Shown here one piece after another: positions 46,634 through 55,576 of a stretch of 64,000 bases of DNA (within the stretch, counting starts at the first letter, position 1; each line of letters begins with the position of its first letter). The notes under the pieces were generated by a model. It was not told the origin of the DNA. It did no database searches and saw only the letters and a program-made list of their open reading frames with translations. Source of the stretch: Caldilineaceae bacterium (lineage in GTDB: Bacteria > Chloroflexota > Anaerolineae > Caldilineales > Caldilineaceae); the NCBI GenBank assembly GCA_022842065.1, contig JALHQH010000003.1:1-64000 (forward strand), written 5' to 3'. Position numbers and translations under genes: made by a program.

Positions 46634-47152
46634 ATGTTGTACAAAAATCTGAAGTTGACCTTGGGTTTGTTGTTAAGTCTGCTGGTTGCCGTGGCCTTTG
46701 CCGTCGGCGGCTGCGTCGCACCGGATGGCACGGTCTATGGTATGCAGCCAGTCGTGGCCGATGAGGCCGACGAGGCAGCGGTAGAGGCAACCAACAAGCA
46801 GTTCATCCTCGACTACTTCGCCGCGTTGAACCAGGACAAGTCACCAGCCACGGTTGACAAGTATATGACCGACGAAGTGCTGAAGGGGCATATCGTCATG
46901 TTCGAGAGCGCCTTCCCTGGCTATCAACTGACGGCCAAAGAGATGATCGCCGAGGGCGACAACATCTTTGTGCGCACCGAGTTTACGGGGACACATGACG
47001 GCGATCTCATGGGTATTGCGCCGACCGGCAAAGGGGTTACCATCGAAATTGCCCTGACTTATCGCATCGAAAATGGCAAGATCGTCGACCATTGGATGCT
47101 ATCCGATCTGCTGGGTGTCATGCAACAGATCGGTGCGATGCCGACACCTTGA
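46634..47152 (+). CDS. SnoaL-like (ester cyclase fold) lipoprotein
   Basis: A 172-residue lipoprotein: signal peptide and lipobox AVGGC with the cysteine at 27. Residues 50-165 look like a SnoaL/NTF2-like domain of the ester cyclase type (FILDYFAALNQDKS, EGDNIFVRTEFTGTHDGDLMGIAPTGKGV, YRIENGKIVDHWMLSD). The family includes polyketide cyclases and many unassigned small-ligand proteins. AAAGGAG lies 8 bases before the ATG at 46634. It is preceded by the GAAACG promoter array, about 50 bases from the -10 to the start codon. Confidence 0.82.
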   Translation: MLYKNLKLTLGLLLSLLVAVAFAVGGCVAPDGTVYGMQPVVADEADEAAVEATNKQFILDYFAALNQDKSPATVDKYMTDEVLKGHIVMFESAFPGYQLTAKEMIAEGDNIFVRTEFTGTHDGDLMGIAPTGKGVTIEIALTYRIENGKIVDHWMLSDLLGVMQQIGAMPTP

Positions 47153-47220
47153 GTGATTTCGCTTGCTTTGACTCAGTTGCGCGTCTGTTGTGAGGTAGTC
47201 GCGCTGGTTTGTTCATCCCG

Positions 47221-47281
47221 TAGCGACAGGTGCGTTTAGATCCAAATATAGCGTCCGAATGGCTAAACGCACCTGTCGCTA
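47221..47281. repeat. 19-bp inverted repeat
   Basis: TAGCGACAGGTGCGTTTAG (47221-47239) and its exact complement (47263-47281), between the SnoaL-like and Gfo/Idh genes. Confidence 0.8.
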
Positions 47282-47314
47282 TGGCACAAAAACGCATCCA
47301 AAGCGGGAGGAATT

Positions 47315-48325
47315 ATGTCAGAACAGCAGCGCTTACGGGTTGGCTTAGTCGGCTGTGGCGCGCATGGGCGTAGCCTCGCCCTCGCCTTGCAGGCGTCCGC
47401 GCAGTGGGATCTGGTTGCGGTTGCCGATCCCGATCGGGCGGCACTGGCAACGGTGGCAACCAGCCCAATTGTTCCATTTCCCGCGGTGGAAGAATTGCTG
47501 ACCGGCGTCGCAGTCGATGCCATCGTGCTGGCCACCCCACCCGATTGCCTCTATGAGACTGCCGTAGCTGCCATTACTGCGCATAAACATGTGCTGGCCG
47601 AAAAGCCCATCGGCCTGGATGAAAGAGAAGGCGCGCAACTCGAAGCGGCGGTGATGCAGAGTGGGGTTTGCTACATGGCCGGCTATTCGTTCCGCTTCTG
47701 CCCGGCCCTGCAACAAGTCCATGCCCTGCTCCAAGCTGGCGCCGTCGGTGAGATTTACGCCATGCAGGGCAGCATTGGGGTAAATCCGTTAAACCACGGC
47801 TGGCACGCCTCACCGGCCACCGGTGGTGGTCCATTGCTCTATGTGGGGTCACACCTGGTCGATGAGATTCTCTGGTACATGAACGATGAGCCGGTGGAAG
47901 TGGCCGCCCACGTGCGCTACCGCACCGACACCCAGGCCGATGAAATCGCCACCTTTCAGCTCCGTTTTGCCCGCGGTGCCACCGCCCAATGTCTGGTGAC
48001 CCAAGCGGCAGATGGTTTCTACAACAACCTTGACATCTATGGTCGCGCCGGCCGCATTAGCCTGCGTGGGGTGGATTATCTCAACTACAGCGTCGAAGTA
48101 GTGAGCAAAACCCTAACCTCCTACGCCGAACCAACCCAGATCCGCCCCCGCATTTGGGGTGATCCTAAGTTGGCGATGTTGACCGCTGCGCTGGCCGAGT
48201 TTGCCGGGGCAATTACCGCGCGGCGGCAGCCTTCGATTACGGTAAGAGATGGGCAGCGGGTGTTGCAGGTGTTGGATGGGGTGATCAAGGCGGCGCGGAC
48301 GAGTGAGCGGGTACATTTGGGGTAA
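47315..48325 (+). CDS. Gfo/Idh/MocA-family oxidoreductase
   Basis: A 336-residue NAD(P)-dependent oxidoreductase. The Rossmann motif is at the start (VGLVGCGAHGRSLALAL, residues 9-25) and the family motif AEKPIGL near residue 92 contains the conserved EKP lysine. The C-terminal alpha/beta domain has MAGYSFRFCPALQQVH and GGGPLLYVGSHLVDEILW with the His of the active site. Substrates of the family are sugars, inositols or related polyols. GGAGG lies 5 bases before the ATG. It follows the SnoaL-like lipoprotein and precedes an SGNH-like lipoprotein. Confidence 0.88.
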   Translation: MSEQQRLRVGLVGCGAHGRSLALALQASAQWDLVAVADPDRAALATVATSPIVPFPAVEELLTGVAVDAIVLATPPDCLYETAVAAITAHKHVLAEKPIGLDEREGAQLEAAVMQSGVCYMAGYSFRFCPALQQVHALLQAGAVGEIYAMQGSIGVNPLNHGWHASPATGGGPLLYVGSHLVDEILWYMNDEPVEVAAHVRYRTDTQADEIATFQLRFARGATAQCLVTQAADGFYNNLDIYGRAGRISLRGVDYLNYSVEVVSKTLTSYAEPTQIRPRIWGDPKLAMLTAALAEFAGAITARRQPSITVRDGQRVLQVLDGVIKAARTSERVHLG

Positions 48326-48349
48326 AGTTGCGCTGAAAGGAATTTAGTG

Positions 48350-49168
48350 ATGGGTCATACCAATCGTTTCATCACCATTATTGTGCTGATCGCACTTCTC
48401 TTTTCTGCTTGTCGAAGCGATCTGCCTGGATCAAGTTCCCCTGCACAACCGCCGCGACGCATTCTCTTTATTGGCAGCAGCCACACTGCTTGGAATCTGG
48501 GGCTTGACAAACATATGGCGGCATTGGCACAGCAGTTTGAACCGCCGATGGCACTGGAGACCACAAGCCTCACCGTTGATTTTGCAACCTTGGAGCAGCT
48601 CTGGCAACACACCGACGCTATCGCGCAAATTCAGCAAGGAGCGTGGGATATGGTCGTCTTGCAGGAATATGACATGGTTGCGGCAGGCGACCCTGAGAAG
48701 TTTTACGAATTTGCGCGCAAGTTTGATGCCGAAATTCGCAATGCCGGCGCACAAACGATCTTCTACATGACCTGGCAAAGCAAAGTTCAATTTTTCCAAC
48801 AGACGACCGCACCGACCACCGAAGCACTAGCGCATGCTTATACGCAGATCGGTAAAGCGCTGAAGGCAAAGGTAGCCCCGGTTGGCTTGGCTTGGGAACA
48901 GGTATTTGAAGCACAACCCAAACTGAATCTCTTCGATGCCGACGGTGAGCATGCCAACATCCGCGGCACCTATCTCGCGCTTTGTGTGCTCTATGCCACG
49001 ATCTTCGACCAAAGCCCAGAAGGGTTGCGCTATCGTCCAGTCGATCTGTTGCCCGACTCGCCCATGGTCAAAAATATCCGCTATCAATGGGCAATGAGTG
49101 ATGAGGATGCGGTATTTTTGCAGCGCGTGGCGTGGGAGACGGTGCAGGAATACCAAGGGAAACCGTGA
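48350..49168 (+). CDS. SGNH-like lipoprotein (putative esterase/acyl hydrolase)
   Basis: A 272-residue lipoprotein with the lipobox FSAC (cysteine at 21). The mature domain starts with RRILFIGSSHTAWN, matching block I (GxS) of SGNH/GDSL hydrolases, and ends with a DADGEHANIRGTYL block that resembles the Asp-x-x-His block V. The intermediate blocks are weak. A hydrolase anchored to the outside of the membrane is likely. The ATG at 48350 has AAGGA 8 bases upstream; the preceding GTG is rejected. It follows the Gfo/Idh gene by 24 bases and may be in one operon with it. Confidence 0.7.
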   Translation: MGHTNRFITIIVLIALLFSACRSDLPGSSSPAQPPRRILFIGSSHTAWNLGLDKHMAALAQQFEPPMALETTSLTVDFATLEQLWQHTDAIAQIQQGAWDMVVLQEYDMVAAGDPEKFYEFARKFDAEIRNAGAQTIFYMTWQSKVQFFQQTTAPTTEALAHAYTQIGKALKAKVAPVGLAWEQVFEAQPKLNLFDADGEHANIRGTYLALCVLYATIFDQSPEGLRYRPVDLLPDSPMVKNIRYQWAMSDEDAVFLQRVAWETVQEYQGKP

Positions 49169-49228
49169 GGGTGTTATAGAGAAAGACAGAAATCCTTCAA
49201 AATCGATTTGTCATTTCGTCTCGCCGCA

Positions 49229-49274
49229 AGAAACGCGCCAGGAAACGAAGCGGAAACGCCGTGCCTGCTATCAT
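49229..49274 (+). promoter_or_regulatory. SARP-like direct-repeat promoter upstream of the NmrA-type gene
   Basis: Three GAAACG repeats at 49230, 49242 and 49253 (steps of 12 and 11 bases), then 10 bases, then TATCAT (49269-49274) preceded by TGC. The extended -10 fits five of six consensus bases. The spacing is identical to the array at 46539-46584. Confidence 0.68.
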
Positions 49275-49343
49275 AAAGCAGCCAATCAAAACAACATGAC
49301 CGTATCCCCCACGGTCACCCCTTTTCTACTCAGGAGGTTTCCG

Positions 49344-50255
49344 ATGACAACTCTTATCGTTGGTGCAACTGGTTTCCTCGGCGGTGAACTCTGCCGGCGG
49401 CTGACCAACCAAGGCCGTTATGTCCGTGCCTTTGTTCGCCCCACGGCTGATCCTGCCAAGCTCGAACAGCTGAAAAAGCTGGGCTGTAATCTGGTCTATG
49501 GCGATTTGCGCGAGCCTGCCTCGCTGACCGCCGCGTTGCGCGGCGTGGACGAAGTCGTCACCACCGCCTCGACCACCTTCTCGCGCCAGCCGGGTGATTC
49601 GATTGAAGTGACCGATCAGGCTGGCCAACTGGCACTGGTCGCCGCAGCCAAGGCGGCGCGCGTGCGTCACTTTGTTTATACCTCGTACTCTGGCGGAATT
49701 GACAACGTGGCCAAGCCCTGTGCACTCACCGTTGCCAAACGCACGGTGGAAAAGGCATTGCAGGAGAGTGCCATGACCTACACCATCCTGCGCCCCACCT
49801 ATTACATGCAGATCTGGCTTAGCCCCGCAGTTGGCTTTGCTGCGGCCAATGCCACGGCGACCATCTATGGCAATGGTGAACAGCCGATTAGCTGGATCTC
49901 CGTCTATGATGTGGCCGAGTTTGCTGTCGAAAGCCTGGATAACCCAGCGGCGCGCAATGCGATCCTCGAATTGGGGGGACCGGAGGCACTCACTCCATGT
50001 GATGTGGTGAAGATTTACGAGACGGTTAGCGAACGCCCCTTTACGGTCAACTATGTACCGGTAGAGACACTTGCCGCGCAACGCGCCGGGGCGACCGATT
50101 CGCTGGCGGAAGCCTTTGCCGCGCTCATGCAAAGTTATGCCGCTGGTGATGTCATCGACATGCGCACAACGCTCAAGGATTTCCCCCTTGCCCTCACTTC
50201 GATCCAGGAGTTTGCCGTGAAGGAAGTGGTGAGCAAGCAGTTGATCCATGCCTGA
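49344..50255 (+). CDS. NmrA/SDR-type NAD(P)-binding protein
   Basis: A 303-residue atypical short-chain dehydrogenase. The Rossmann motif VGATGFLGGEL is at residues 6-16. DLREPASL and the FVYTSYSGG strand follow; the TYTILRPTYYMQIW segment is a landmark of the NmrA/SDR_a5-7 group, which includes isoflavone-reductase-like enzymes and redox sensors without catalytic Tyr-Lys. AGGAGG lies just before the ATG. Its promoter carries the GAAACG array. A paralogue of the same length follows at 50859. Confidence 0.85.
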   Translation: MTTLIVGATGFLGGELCRRLTNQGRYVRAFVRPTADPAKLEQLKKLGCNLVYGDLREPASLTAALRGVDEVVTTASTTFSRQPGDSIEVTDQAGQLALVAAAKAARVRHFVYTSYSGGIDNVAKPCALTVAKRTVEKALQESAMTYTILRPTYYMQIWLSPAVGFAAANATATIYGNGEQPISWISVYDVAEFAVESLDNPAARNAILELGGPEALTPCDVVKIYETVSERPFTVNYVPVETLAAQRAGATDSLAEAFAALMQSYAAGDVIDMRTTLKDFPLALTSIQEFAVKEVVSKQLIHA

Positions 50256-50303
50256 TACCATTTGTTGTCGGTCTATCATCCTAACAAAGGAGAAGTCGGT
50301 ACC

Positions 50304-50735
50304 ATGGAAACAAACCCTACCTTTTCACCAGAAGAGATTGCGCAAGCGGCGCAAAACAATGTCAATTTATTCTGTTTTGCGGTCGTTGCCTATGCCAAGG
50401 CCCATGACCTATCGCCCGCTGAAAGTTGGGCTTTTATCGGGCGTCACTTTGCCCCTGGTTGGGAGCAAGGCTTGACGGTCGCCGAAATCGCCCGCCGCGC
50501 CGCCCGCAATATGGTCTCGGCTGGCTGCACCCTCCAATCGTTGGCTGGCAATGAGTCCCAGGCTGTGGCCATCATGGTCGGCTGGCCTAACGCCAGAGCC
50601 TTTGATCGTTTTGGCCTCACGCCAGCCGAAGCGGATACGGTTTTTGATATCTTTACGCCGATCGCGACCTCGCTGGGCTGTCACTATCAATGGCAACGCC
50701 AAGGCGATATCATCAACATGACCTTCACGCGTTAA
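50304..50735 (+). CDS. Uncharacterised helical protein
   Basis: A 143-residue protein between the two NmrA-type genes. It is mostly helical (FSPEEIAQAAQNNVNLFCFAVVAYAKAHD), with GWEQGLTVAEIARRAARNMVSAG in the middle and HYQWQRQGDIINMTFT at the end. No family recognised and no signal peptide or catalytic motif seen. The ATG at 50304 is preceded by AAAGGAG at 12 bases, a little far; the longer start at 50262 is possible. Probably one operon with the NmrA gene upstream, 48 bases away. Confidence 0.7.
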   Translation: METNPTFSPEEIAQAAQNNVNLFCFAVVAYAKAHDLSPAESWAFIGRHFAPGWEQGLTVAEIARRAARNMVSAGCTLQSLAGNESQAVAIMVGWPNARAFDRFGLTPAEADTVFDIFTPIATSLGCHYQWQRQGDIINMTFTR

Positions 50736-50751
50736 TGATAAATTCCGTGAA

Positions 50752-50772
50752 CGGAGGCTGAGCTTGTCGAAG
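50752..50772. repeat. Single arm of the GGCTGAGCTTGTCGAAG repeat
   Basis: Matches the left arm of the hairpin at 29101-29169 without its mirrored arm. Confidence 0.7.
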
Positions 50773-50858
50773 CCGAAGCCACTTCCCTTCGCGCCCAGAG
50801 GGCACCCTGAGCGGGTGCCTCGATTATCGATTTATTTCCCATGAAACGGAGAATCGCG

Positions 50859-51776
50859 ATGACAATCCTCATTGTCGGTGCAACCGGCGTAGAAGGCAGC
50901 GCGACGACCAAACTACTGCTGGCGAAAGGTTACGCCGTGCGCGCCATGACCCGCACGCCTGCGAAAGCGACCGCCTTGCGCCAACTGGGGGCCGAGGTGG
51001 TGCAGGGCGATCTGCGTGATGTCGATTCACTGCGCCGCGCCTGTGTTGGTGTTGATAAAGTGTTGGCTGCCGCCCATTCACTGCTGGGGCGCGGGGCGGC
51101 GGCATCGCACTATGTTGATGATCTAGGGCACAAGCAACTGATCGATGTCGCCAAGGCGGCCGGTGTGCAACATTTCGTCTACACCTCGGTCCAAGGGGCG
51201 ACGGGGTTCAGTCCTGTCCCCTTTATTTGCATCAAGTATGGGATTGAACAGTATCTGCAAGGGCGCGACCTTTCTTATACGATTTTGCGGCCAAGTGCTT
51301 TTATGGAATGGCATGCCCACGAATTTATCGGTAAACCACTGCTGGCAAAGGGCAAGGTCACCCTCTTTGGCAAAGGTGACAATCCCCGCAACTTTGTGGC
51401 CGCCGCCGATGTGGCAAACTATGCCGTGCTCGCCTTGACCGATCCGCGTGCCGTTGGCCAGGTGATCGAGATCGGTGGGCCGGAAAACTGGAGTAACAAT
51501 CAAGTGGCCGCACTCTATGCCCAGTTGGCGGGGCGACCGGTCACCATCACGCATGTGCCGCTGGCACTCTTGCGGGTGATGTCGCCGTTGCTGCAGCCGT
51601 TCCACCCAGGGTTAAGCCAAGTACTCGCCTTGAGCATCCTTACTGATACCGGCGACATGACCTTTGATCCCACCGCGCTGCTCCACGACTATCCCATGTC
51701 GCTGATCCGGTTGGAAGATTGGGTGCGGCAGGAGGTTGGTGTAACGCCAACCCAGGCAACTTTGGCGATGGCATAA
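50859..51776 (+). CDS. NmrA/SDR-type NAD(P)-binding protein
   Basis: A 305-residue paralogue of the protein at 49344: Rossmann motif VGATGVEGSATTKLLL, AEVVQGDLRDVDSLRRA, HFVYTSVQGA, and the YTILRPSAFMEW landmark. The ATG at 50859 has GGAG 8 bases upstream; the six extra codons of the longer frame are less likely. The role is unassigned; these proteins reduce small carbonyl or quinone compounds or sense NADP redox state. Confidence 0.85.
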   Translation: MTILIVGATGVEGSATTKLLLAKGYAVRAMTRTPAKATALRQLGAEVVQGDLRDVDSLRRACVGVDKVLAAAHSLLGRGAAASHYVDDLGHKQLIDVAKAAGVQHFVYTSVQGATGFSPVPFICIKYGIEQYLQGRDLSYTILRPSAFMEWHAHEFIGKPLLAKGKVTLFGKGDNPRNFVAAADVANYAVLALTDPRAVGQVIEIGGPENWSNNQVAALYAQLAGRPVTITHVPLALLRVMSPLLQPFHPGLSQVLALSILTDTGDMTFDPTALLHDYPMSLIRLEDWVRQEVGVTPTQATLAMA

Positions 51777-51844
51777 GATCAATTGAAGTGGTGGTTACAA
51801 CCTCTTCGTCGTGGACGCAAGCATAAACAAGGGAGGAACATCTA

Positions 51845-52510
51845 ATGACTACAGGCCAACTGATCCTCTTAAATGGCACGCGCTGTTCCGGCCGCACGCA
51901 CATTAGTGAAGCCTTGCCTGCGCTGCTGGGTGAACCCTATTTGACGGTGAGCATTGAGCAATTTCTGGCGATGGTGCCGCAGCCGATCCGTGAGCATTGG
52001 CTGGAGGCTGCTGATCGACCGGCGCTAGGTGCAGGCCAGGTGATCCCTGTCCCGGCCATCGTGGATGAGGTGGTCGCCGACATGCATCACGCCATCGGCG
52101 AATTACTCAGCGCCGGTCACAATGTCATTGTTGCGCATATGTTGCTGACGCCCCAGTGGCTGCGCGCCTGCGCTTTGCGCTTCAGTACGCAATCTACGTT
52201 GTTGGTCGGCGTCCGCTGTCCACTGGCGGTGGTTGAGCAACGTGCCACCCACCGTGGCCAGGGTTGTGTCGCCCAGGTGCGCACGCAATTTGAACTAGTG
52301 CATACCCATTGTATTTATGATCTCGAAGTCGACACCAGTCTCCTCAGTCCGCAGGCCTGCGCTTTGCAGATCCAGCAGCGTATGCGCACGGATCCACCAC
52401 CCCTGGCCTTAGGCTGGCTGAAAGCGTGGAGCGCACCCGACAAACATCGTGGATGGCTCAGAGTTACTCAGGAGGAAAACGATGGTACGCCACTTTATAA
52501 CGCTGCATAA
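51845..52510 (+). CDS. CPT-like P-loop protein (Walker lysine replaced)
   Basis: A 221-residue protein resembling the chloramphenicol phosphotransferase-like group of small kinases (LILLNGTRCSGRTHISEALPALL at residues 6-28, then SIEQFLAMVP, HNVIVAHMLL, LVGVRCPLAVVEQRA). The P-loop reads GTRCSGRT where GxxxxGK[ST] is expected: the invariant Walker lysine is Arg. The protein may thus have lost or changed ATP use. GGAGG lies just before the ATG. It is followed by a tiny lipoprotein gene that starts inside its end. Confidence 0.75.
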   Translation: MTTGQLILLNGTRCSGRTHISEALPALLGEPYLTVSIEQFLAMVPQPIREHWLEAADRPALGAGQVIPVPAIVDEVVADMHHAIGELLSAGHNVIVAHMLLTPQWLRACALRFSTQSTLLVGVRCPLAVVEQRATHRGQGCVAQVRTQFELVHTHCIYDLEVDTSLLSPQACALQIQQRMRTDPPPLALGWLKAWSAPDKHRGWLRVTQEENDGTPLYNAA

Positions 52511-52670
52511 GCCGTTACTGCAGCTCATACTCAGCTTGCTCGTCAGCTGCTCTCTGCTCACTGGAATTACACCTGGTGGGATGGCCACTAAACCAGTGCC
52601 CAAAGAACCACCGTGGCCATTGAACTGTCGGCTAGAGACCAGCAATACCCCGTGTGGCCTACTTTATTGA
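52482..52670 (+). CDS. Tiny putative lipoprotein
   Basis: A 62-residue frame with an excellent ribosome-binding site (AGGAGG, 6 bases before the ATG) and a signal-peptide-like start: HFITLHKPLLQLILSLLVSC with a lipobox LLVSC at cysteine 23. The mature part is about 40 residues with three cysteines. It overlaps the upstream gene by 29 bases in another frame. No family recognised. The good initiation site and lipobox make it more than a chance ORF; it could be the start of a truncated lipoprotein gene cut by the repeat that follows. Confidence 0.5.
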   Translation: MVRHFITLHKPLLQLILSLLVSCSLLTGITPGGMATKPVPKEPPWPLNCRLETSNTPCGLLY

Positions 52671-52723
52671 ACAGTGCGTCACCTCGTGTTTTGTTTAGCC
52701 GCTTGCCCTGGGCTAAAGCCGCA

Positions 52724-52792
52724 GGGCTACCCAACGACGCCGGGTAAACCCGGCTAATGCAGTCGGGTTTACCCGGCGTCGTTGGGTAGCCC
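52724..52792. repeat. 28-bp inverted repeat
   Basis: GGGCTACCCAACGACGCCGG... (52724-52751) and its exact complement (52765-52792) with a 13-base loop, between the tiny lipoprotein and the convergent E1 gene. Confidence 0.8.
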
Positions 52793-52863
52793 GGGTGCCC
52801 ACTGGGCGCGTTTATGGCGGGGCGGGATGACAAACCCCCTGCGATCCCATTGAACCGTTTTGT

Positions 52864-55338
52864 TTAAATCCCCAGCCGATTGCGCCGCAAAATCTCGCCG
52901 GTCGCCTGTACTGTCGTTGGTTGATGGCCGGGCAAGGGCAGGATGCGCTCGTGAATCGTGTCGATGATCCAACTGGTCTGCGGAAAGAAGGCTTCCTCTA
53001 GCTCGGCACTGGGTACAATCCAGTTGCGCGCGCCGACCACTGCCACCGGTCCATCCAAATGATCAAAGGCCAACTGGCTGATGTTCGAGGCCATCGTGTG
53101 TAGGAACGAGCCGCGCTCACAGGCGTCGGAGGCGAGGATGATCTTGCCGGTCTTTTGCACCGAGTCAATAATCGGCCCATAGTTGAGCGGGTTGAGAAAG
53201 CGGGCGTCGATCACTTCGGTGGTAAGCCCATAGTACTGCTGCAAATAATCGGCAGCTTCCAGGGCGCGATAAAGCGTCGCGCCGATGGTGACAATTGTCA
53301 GATCGCTGCCGACACGGCGTACGGCCGGTTCGCCCAGCCCCACTTCGTAGTAAGCAGTGGGTACGCCCCCTGGCACGACCGTTTCCGGTTCGGTATAGAG
53401 CCGCTGGCTTTCAAAGAAGACCACCGGATCGCTGCCTCGCAGTGCCAGAGCTAACATGCCCTTGGCATCATAGGCGGTTGCCGGAAACATCACCTGTAGA
53501 CCAGGGATGTGGGCGCAGAGCGAGGTCCAATCCTGTGAATGTTGCGCGCCATATTTCGAGCCGACCGAGACACGCAATACCAGCGGCATCTGCAAGACCC
53601 CGGCGCTCATCGCCTGCCATTTGGCCATCTGGTTAAAGATCTCATCACCGGCGCGACCCATAAAATCACAATACATCAGCTCGGCCACGACACGCCCGCC
53701 ACTGAGCGCATAACCGACTGCGGTGCCGACAATCGCCGCTTCGGAGATCGGCGAATTAAAGAGGCGGTGATAGGGCAACAATTCGGTCAGCCCCCGGTAG
53801 ACGCCAAACGCGCCGCCCCAATCACGGTTCTCTTCACCATAGGCGACCATCGTCGGGTCAACGGTCAACCGTTCGACCATTGCCTCAAAGAGCGCTTCGG
53901 CATAGGTCAGACATTTGAGTTTGGGCAAGGGTTTGCCCGTTTCATCGAGGCCAAAGCGGAACTTGGCCTGGGTGACCTGCCATCGGCTCTGCTCTTTGCT
54001 TTGCAACAGTTCGGGCGTGCGCTGGTCAAATTGCTCGATCAGTTGGTTGGAGAAGATCAGCTCCCCAATCGCTTCGCCGCCAATCGCCATGCGCGGCGAA
54101 AGTTCCAACGAGACGGCCGCTTCCACCACCTGATGCAAACGCCCGCGCACTTCTTCAACGGTTGCTTCCAACTCATCGTCGCTGGCAAAGCCATTTTCCA
54201 CCAGGTAGCTGCGATACCAGACCAGCGCATCGTGCTGTCGCCAGAGTTCGATCTCCTCTTTGGTGCGATAGGCCATCGCATCGGAAGGGGAATGGCCGGA
54301 AAAGCGATAGGTGACCGTATCAAGCAGCACCGGTCCCTGCCCGGCAAGAAGCAGGGCGCGCTTGCGTGCCACCGCATCGGCGACGGCCAACGGATTGAAG
54401 CCATCAACCCGCTCCGCGTGCATCGCCGCCGGGTTGATGCCCAATCCCACCCGCGCCAAAACGCCTACCCCCATCGTCTCGCCCACGGGTTGACCGCCCA
54501 TGCCATAGAAGTTATTCATAAAGTTGAATAACATCGGCGGCGCGCCGCCGAGCGTTTCATCCCACAGCGTGCGATATTGATCCATCGCCGCAAAAACCAT
54601 CGCTTCCCAGACTGGGCCACAGCCGAGCGCGGCGTCGCCGATGTTGGCGATCACAATCCCCGGCTTGCGGTTGATCCGTTTAAAGAGTGCGGCCCCGGTG
54701 GCAATATCCGCCGAGCCGCCGACCAGCGCATTGTTAGGCATGACGCCAAAAGGGGGAAAGAAGGCGTGCATTGAGCCGCCCAGTCCCTGGTTAAAGCCGG
54801 TGCGCCGGGCAAAAATTTCGGCCAGCGTGCCGTAGAGGGTGTAATCGAGCGCCACTTCTTTGAGACTCGCCCCGCCCTTGTGCGCCTGGCTAAAATGCTC
54901 AACCACCCGCAGCGGCGTGCCCCCCATATAACTTTCCATGATCGCTTGCAGCGCCGCATCATCTAATTTGTCAATCGCCGAAAAACTCTTCGCCAGGATC
55001 TCGCCGTGGCTGCGATGCGAGCCAAAGATGAAATCATCGGGGGTTAACGGCAACGCCTGTCCTACTACCGCCGCTTCCTGCCCAATCGAGAGGTGAGCCG
55101 GCCCTTTGTGGTTGTAGCTGATCCCCTCATAGACCCCCTCTTTTTTGATGCGGTCGAGCATCGTCTCAAATTCGCGGATGTAGGCCATATCGCGGTAGAG
55201 GCGCACCAAGGTGGCCGCGCCATACTTGGCAACTTCCGCCGTTGGGTTGGTGACATATTGGTTTAGCGGAATTTCGGGCGAGCGCAAGCTGTCCGCTCGC
55301 CGCATTTCGGTTGGGTCAATCGTAATGGTTTTGGTCAT
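52864..55338 (-). CDS. 2-oxoacid dehydrogenase E1, alpha and beta fused
   Basis: An 824-residue thiamine-diphosphate enzyme, the first component of a pyruvate/branched-chain/acetoin dehydrogenase-type complex. Residues 40-390 are E1 alpha: the thiamine motif is IGDAALGCG (234) ... NNFYGMG (275), with Ala where GDG is usual and a longer gap than normal, and [11 protein letters not shown]. Residues 465-824 are E1 beta: [55 protein letters not shown]1 is usually two genes in this subfamily; here the halves are joined by a linker of about 70 residues. The E2 gene lies upstream on the same strand. No E3 gene is in the window. Confidence 0.88.
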   Translation of the reverse strand: MTKTITIDPTEMRRADSLRSPEIPLNQYVTNPTAEVAKYGAATLVRLYRDMAYIREFETMLDRIKKEGVYEGISYNHKGPAHLSIGQEAAVVGQALPLTPDDFIFGSHRSHGEILAKSFSAIDKLDDAALQAIMESYMGGTPLRVVEHFSQAHKGGASLKEVALDYTLYGTLAEIFARRTGFNQGLGGSMHAFFPPFGVMPNNALVGGSADIATGAALFKRINRKPGIVIANIGDAALGCGPVWEAMVFAAMDQYRTLWDETLGGAPPMLFNFMNNFYGMGGQPVGETMGVGVLARVGLGINPAAMHAERVDGFNPLAVADAVARKRALLLAGQGPVLLDTVTYRFSGHSPSDAMAYRTKEEIELWRQHDALVWYRSYLVENGFASDDELEATVEEVRGRLHQVVEAAVSLELSPRMAIGGEAIGELIFSNQLIEQFDQRTPELLQSKEQSRWQVTQAKFRFGLDETGKPLPKLKCLTYAEALFEAMVERLTVDPTMVAYGEENRDWGGAFGVYRGLTELLPYHRLFNSPISEAAIVGTAVGYALSGGRVVAELMYCDFMGRAGDEIFNQMAKWQAMSAGVLQMPLVLRVSVGSKYGAQHSQDWTSLCAHIPGLQVMFPATAYDAKGMLALALRGSDPVVFFESQRLYTEPETVVPGGVPTAYYEVGLGEPAVRRVGSDLTIVTIGATLYRALEAADYLQQYYGLTTEVIDARFLNPLNYGPIIDSVQKTGKIILASDACERGSFLHTMASNISQLAFDHLDGPVAVVGARNWIVPSAELEEAFFPQTSWIIDTIHERILPLPGHQPTTVQATGEILRRNRLGI

Positions 55339-55398
55339 AAATAGGTGATAGCTTCTAAATAAATGGACGATTTTGGGTTCAAGTGCCTAAGCCGATAA

Positions 55399-55546
55399 CT
55401 GTCATTCCGAGTTACGGATTTTGCCTTGGCAACATCAGCTTGGCAAAGAAACTCATGGGTGACTTTCTAGGGAGGAGTGAAACGACGAGGAATCTCGGGT
55501 TACCCAGACCGAGATTCCTCACCAAAAATCCGGTTCGGAATGACAG
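55399..55546. repeat. MITE-like palindromic element between E2 and E1
   Basis: CTGTCATTCCGA (55399-55410) and its complement (55535-55546) at the ends, GAGGAATCTCGG and its complement in the middle (about 55488-55520). Relative of 12437-12579. It separates the E2 and E1 genes of the operon. Confidence 0.75.
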
Positions 55547-55576
55547 CGGCATCTTGGTCGTTTTCACAAAACACTG

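Noticed and set aside
49326..50279. Minus-strand ORF of 317 codons opposite the NmrA-type gene
   Set aside because: Mirror of a real coding frame; low-quality composition and no start signal.
53539..54531. Long plus-strand ORF of 330 codons opposite the E1 gene
   Set aside because: Antisense shadow of a clearly homologous E1 gene; Arg/His-rich with no family resemblance or ribosome-binding site.
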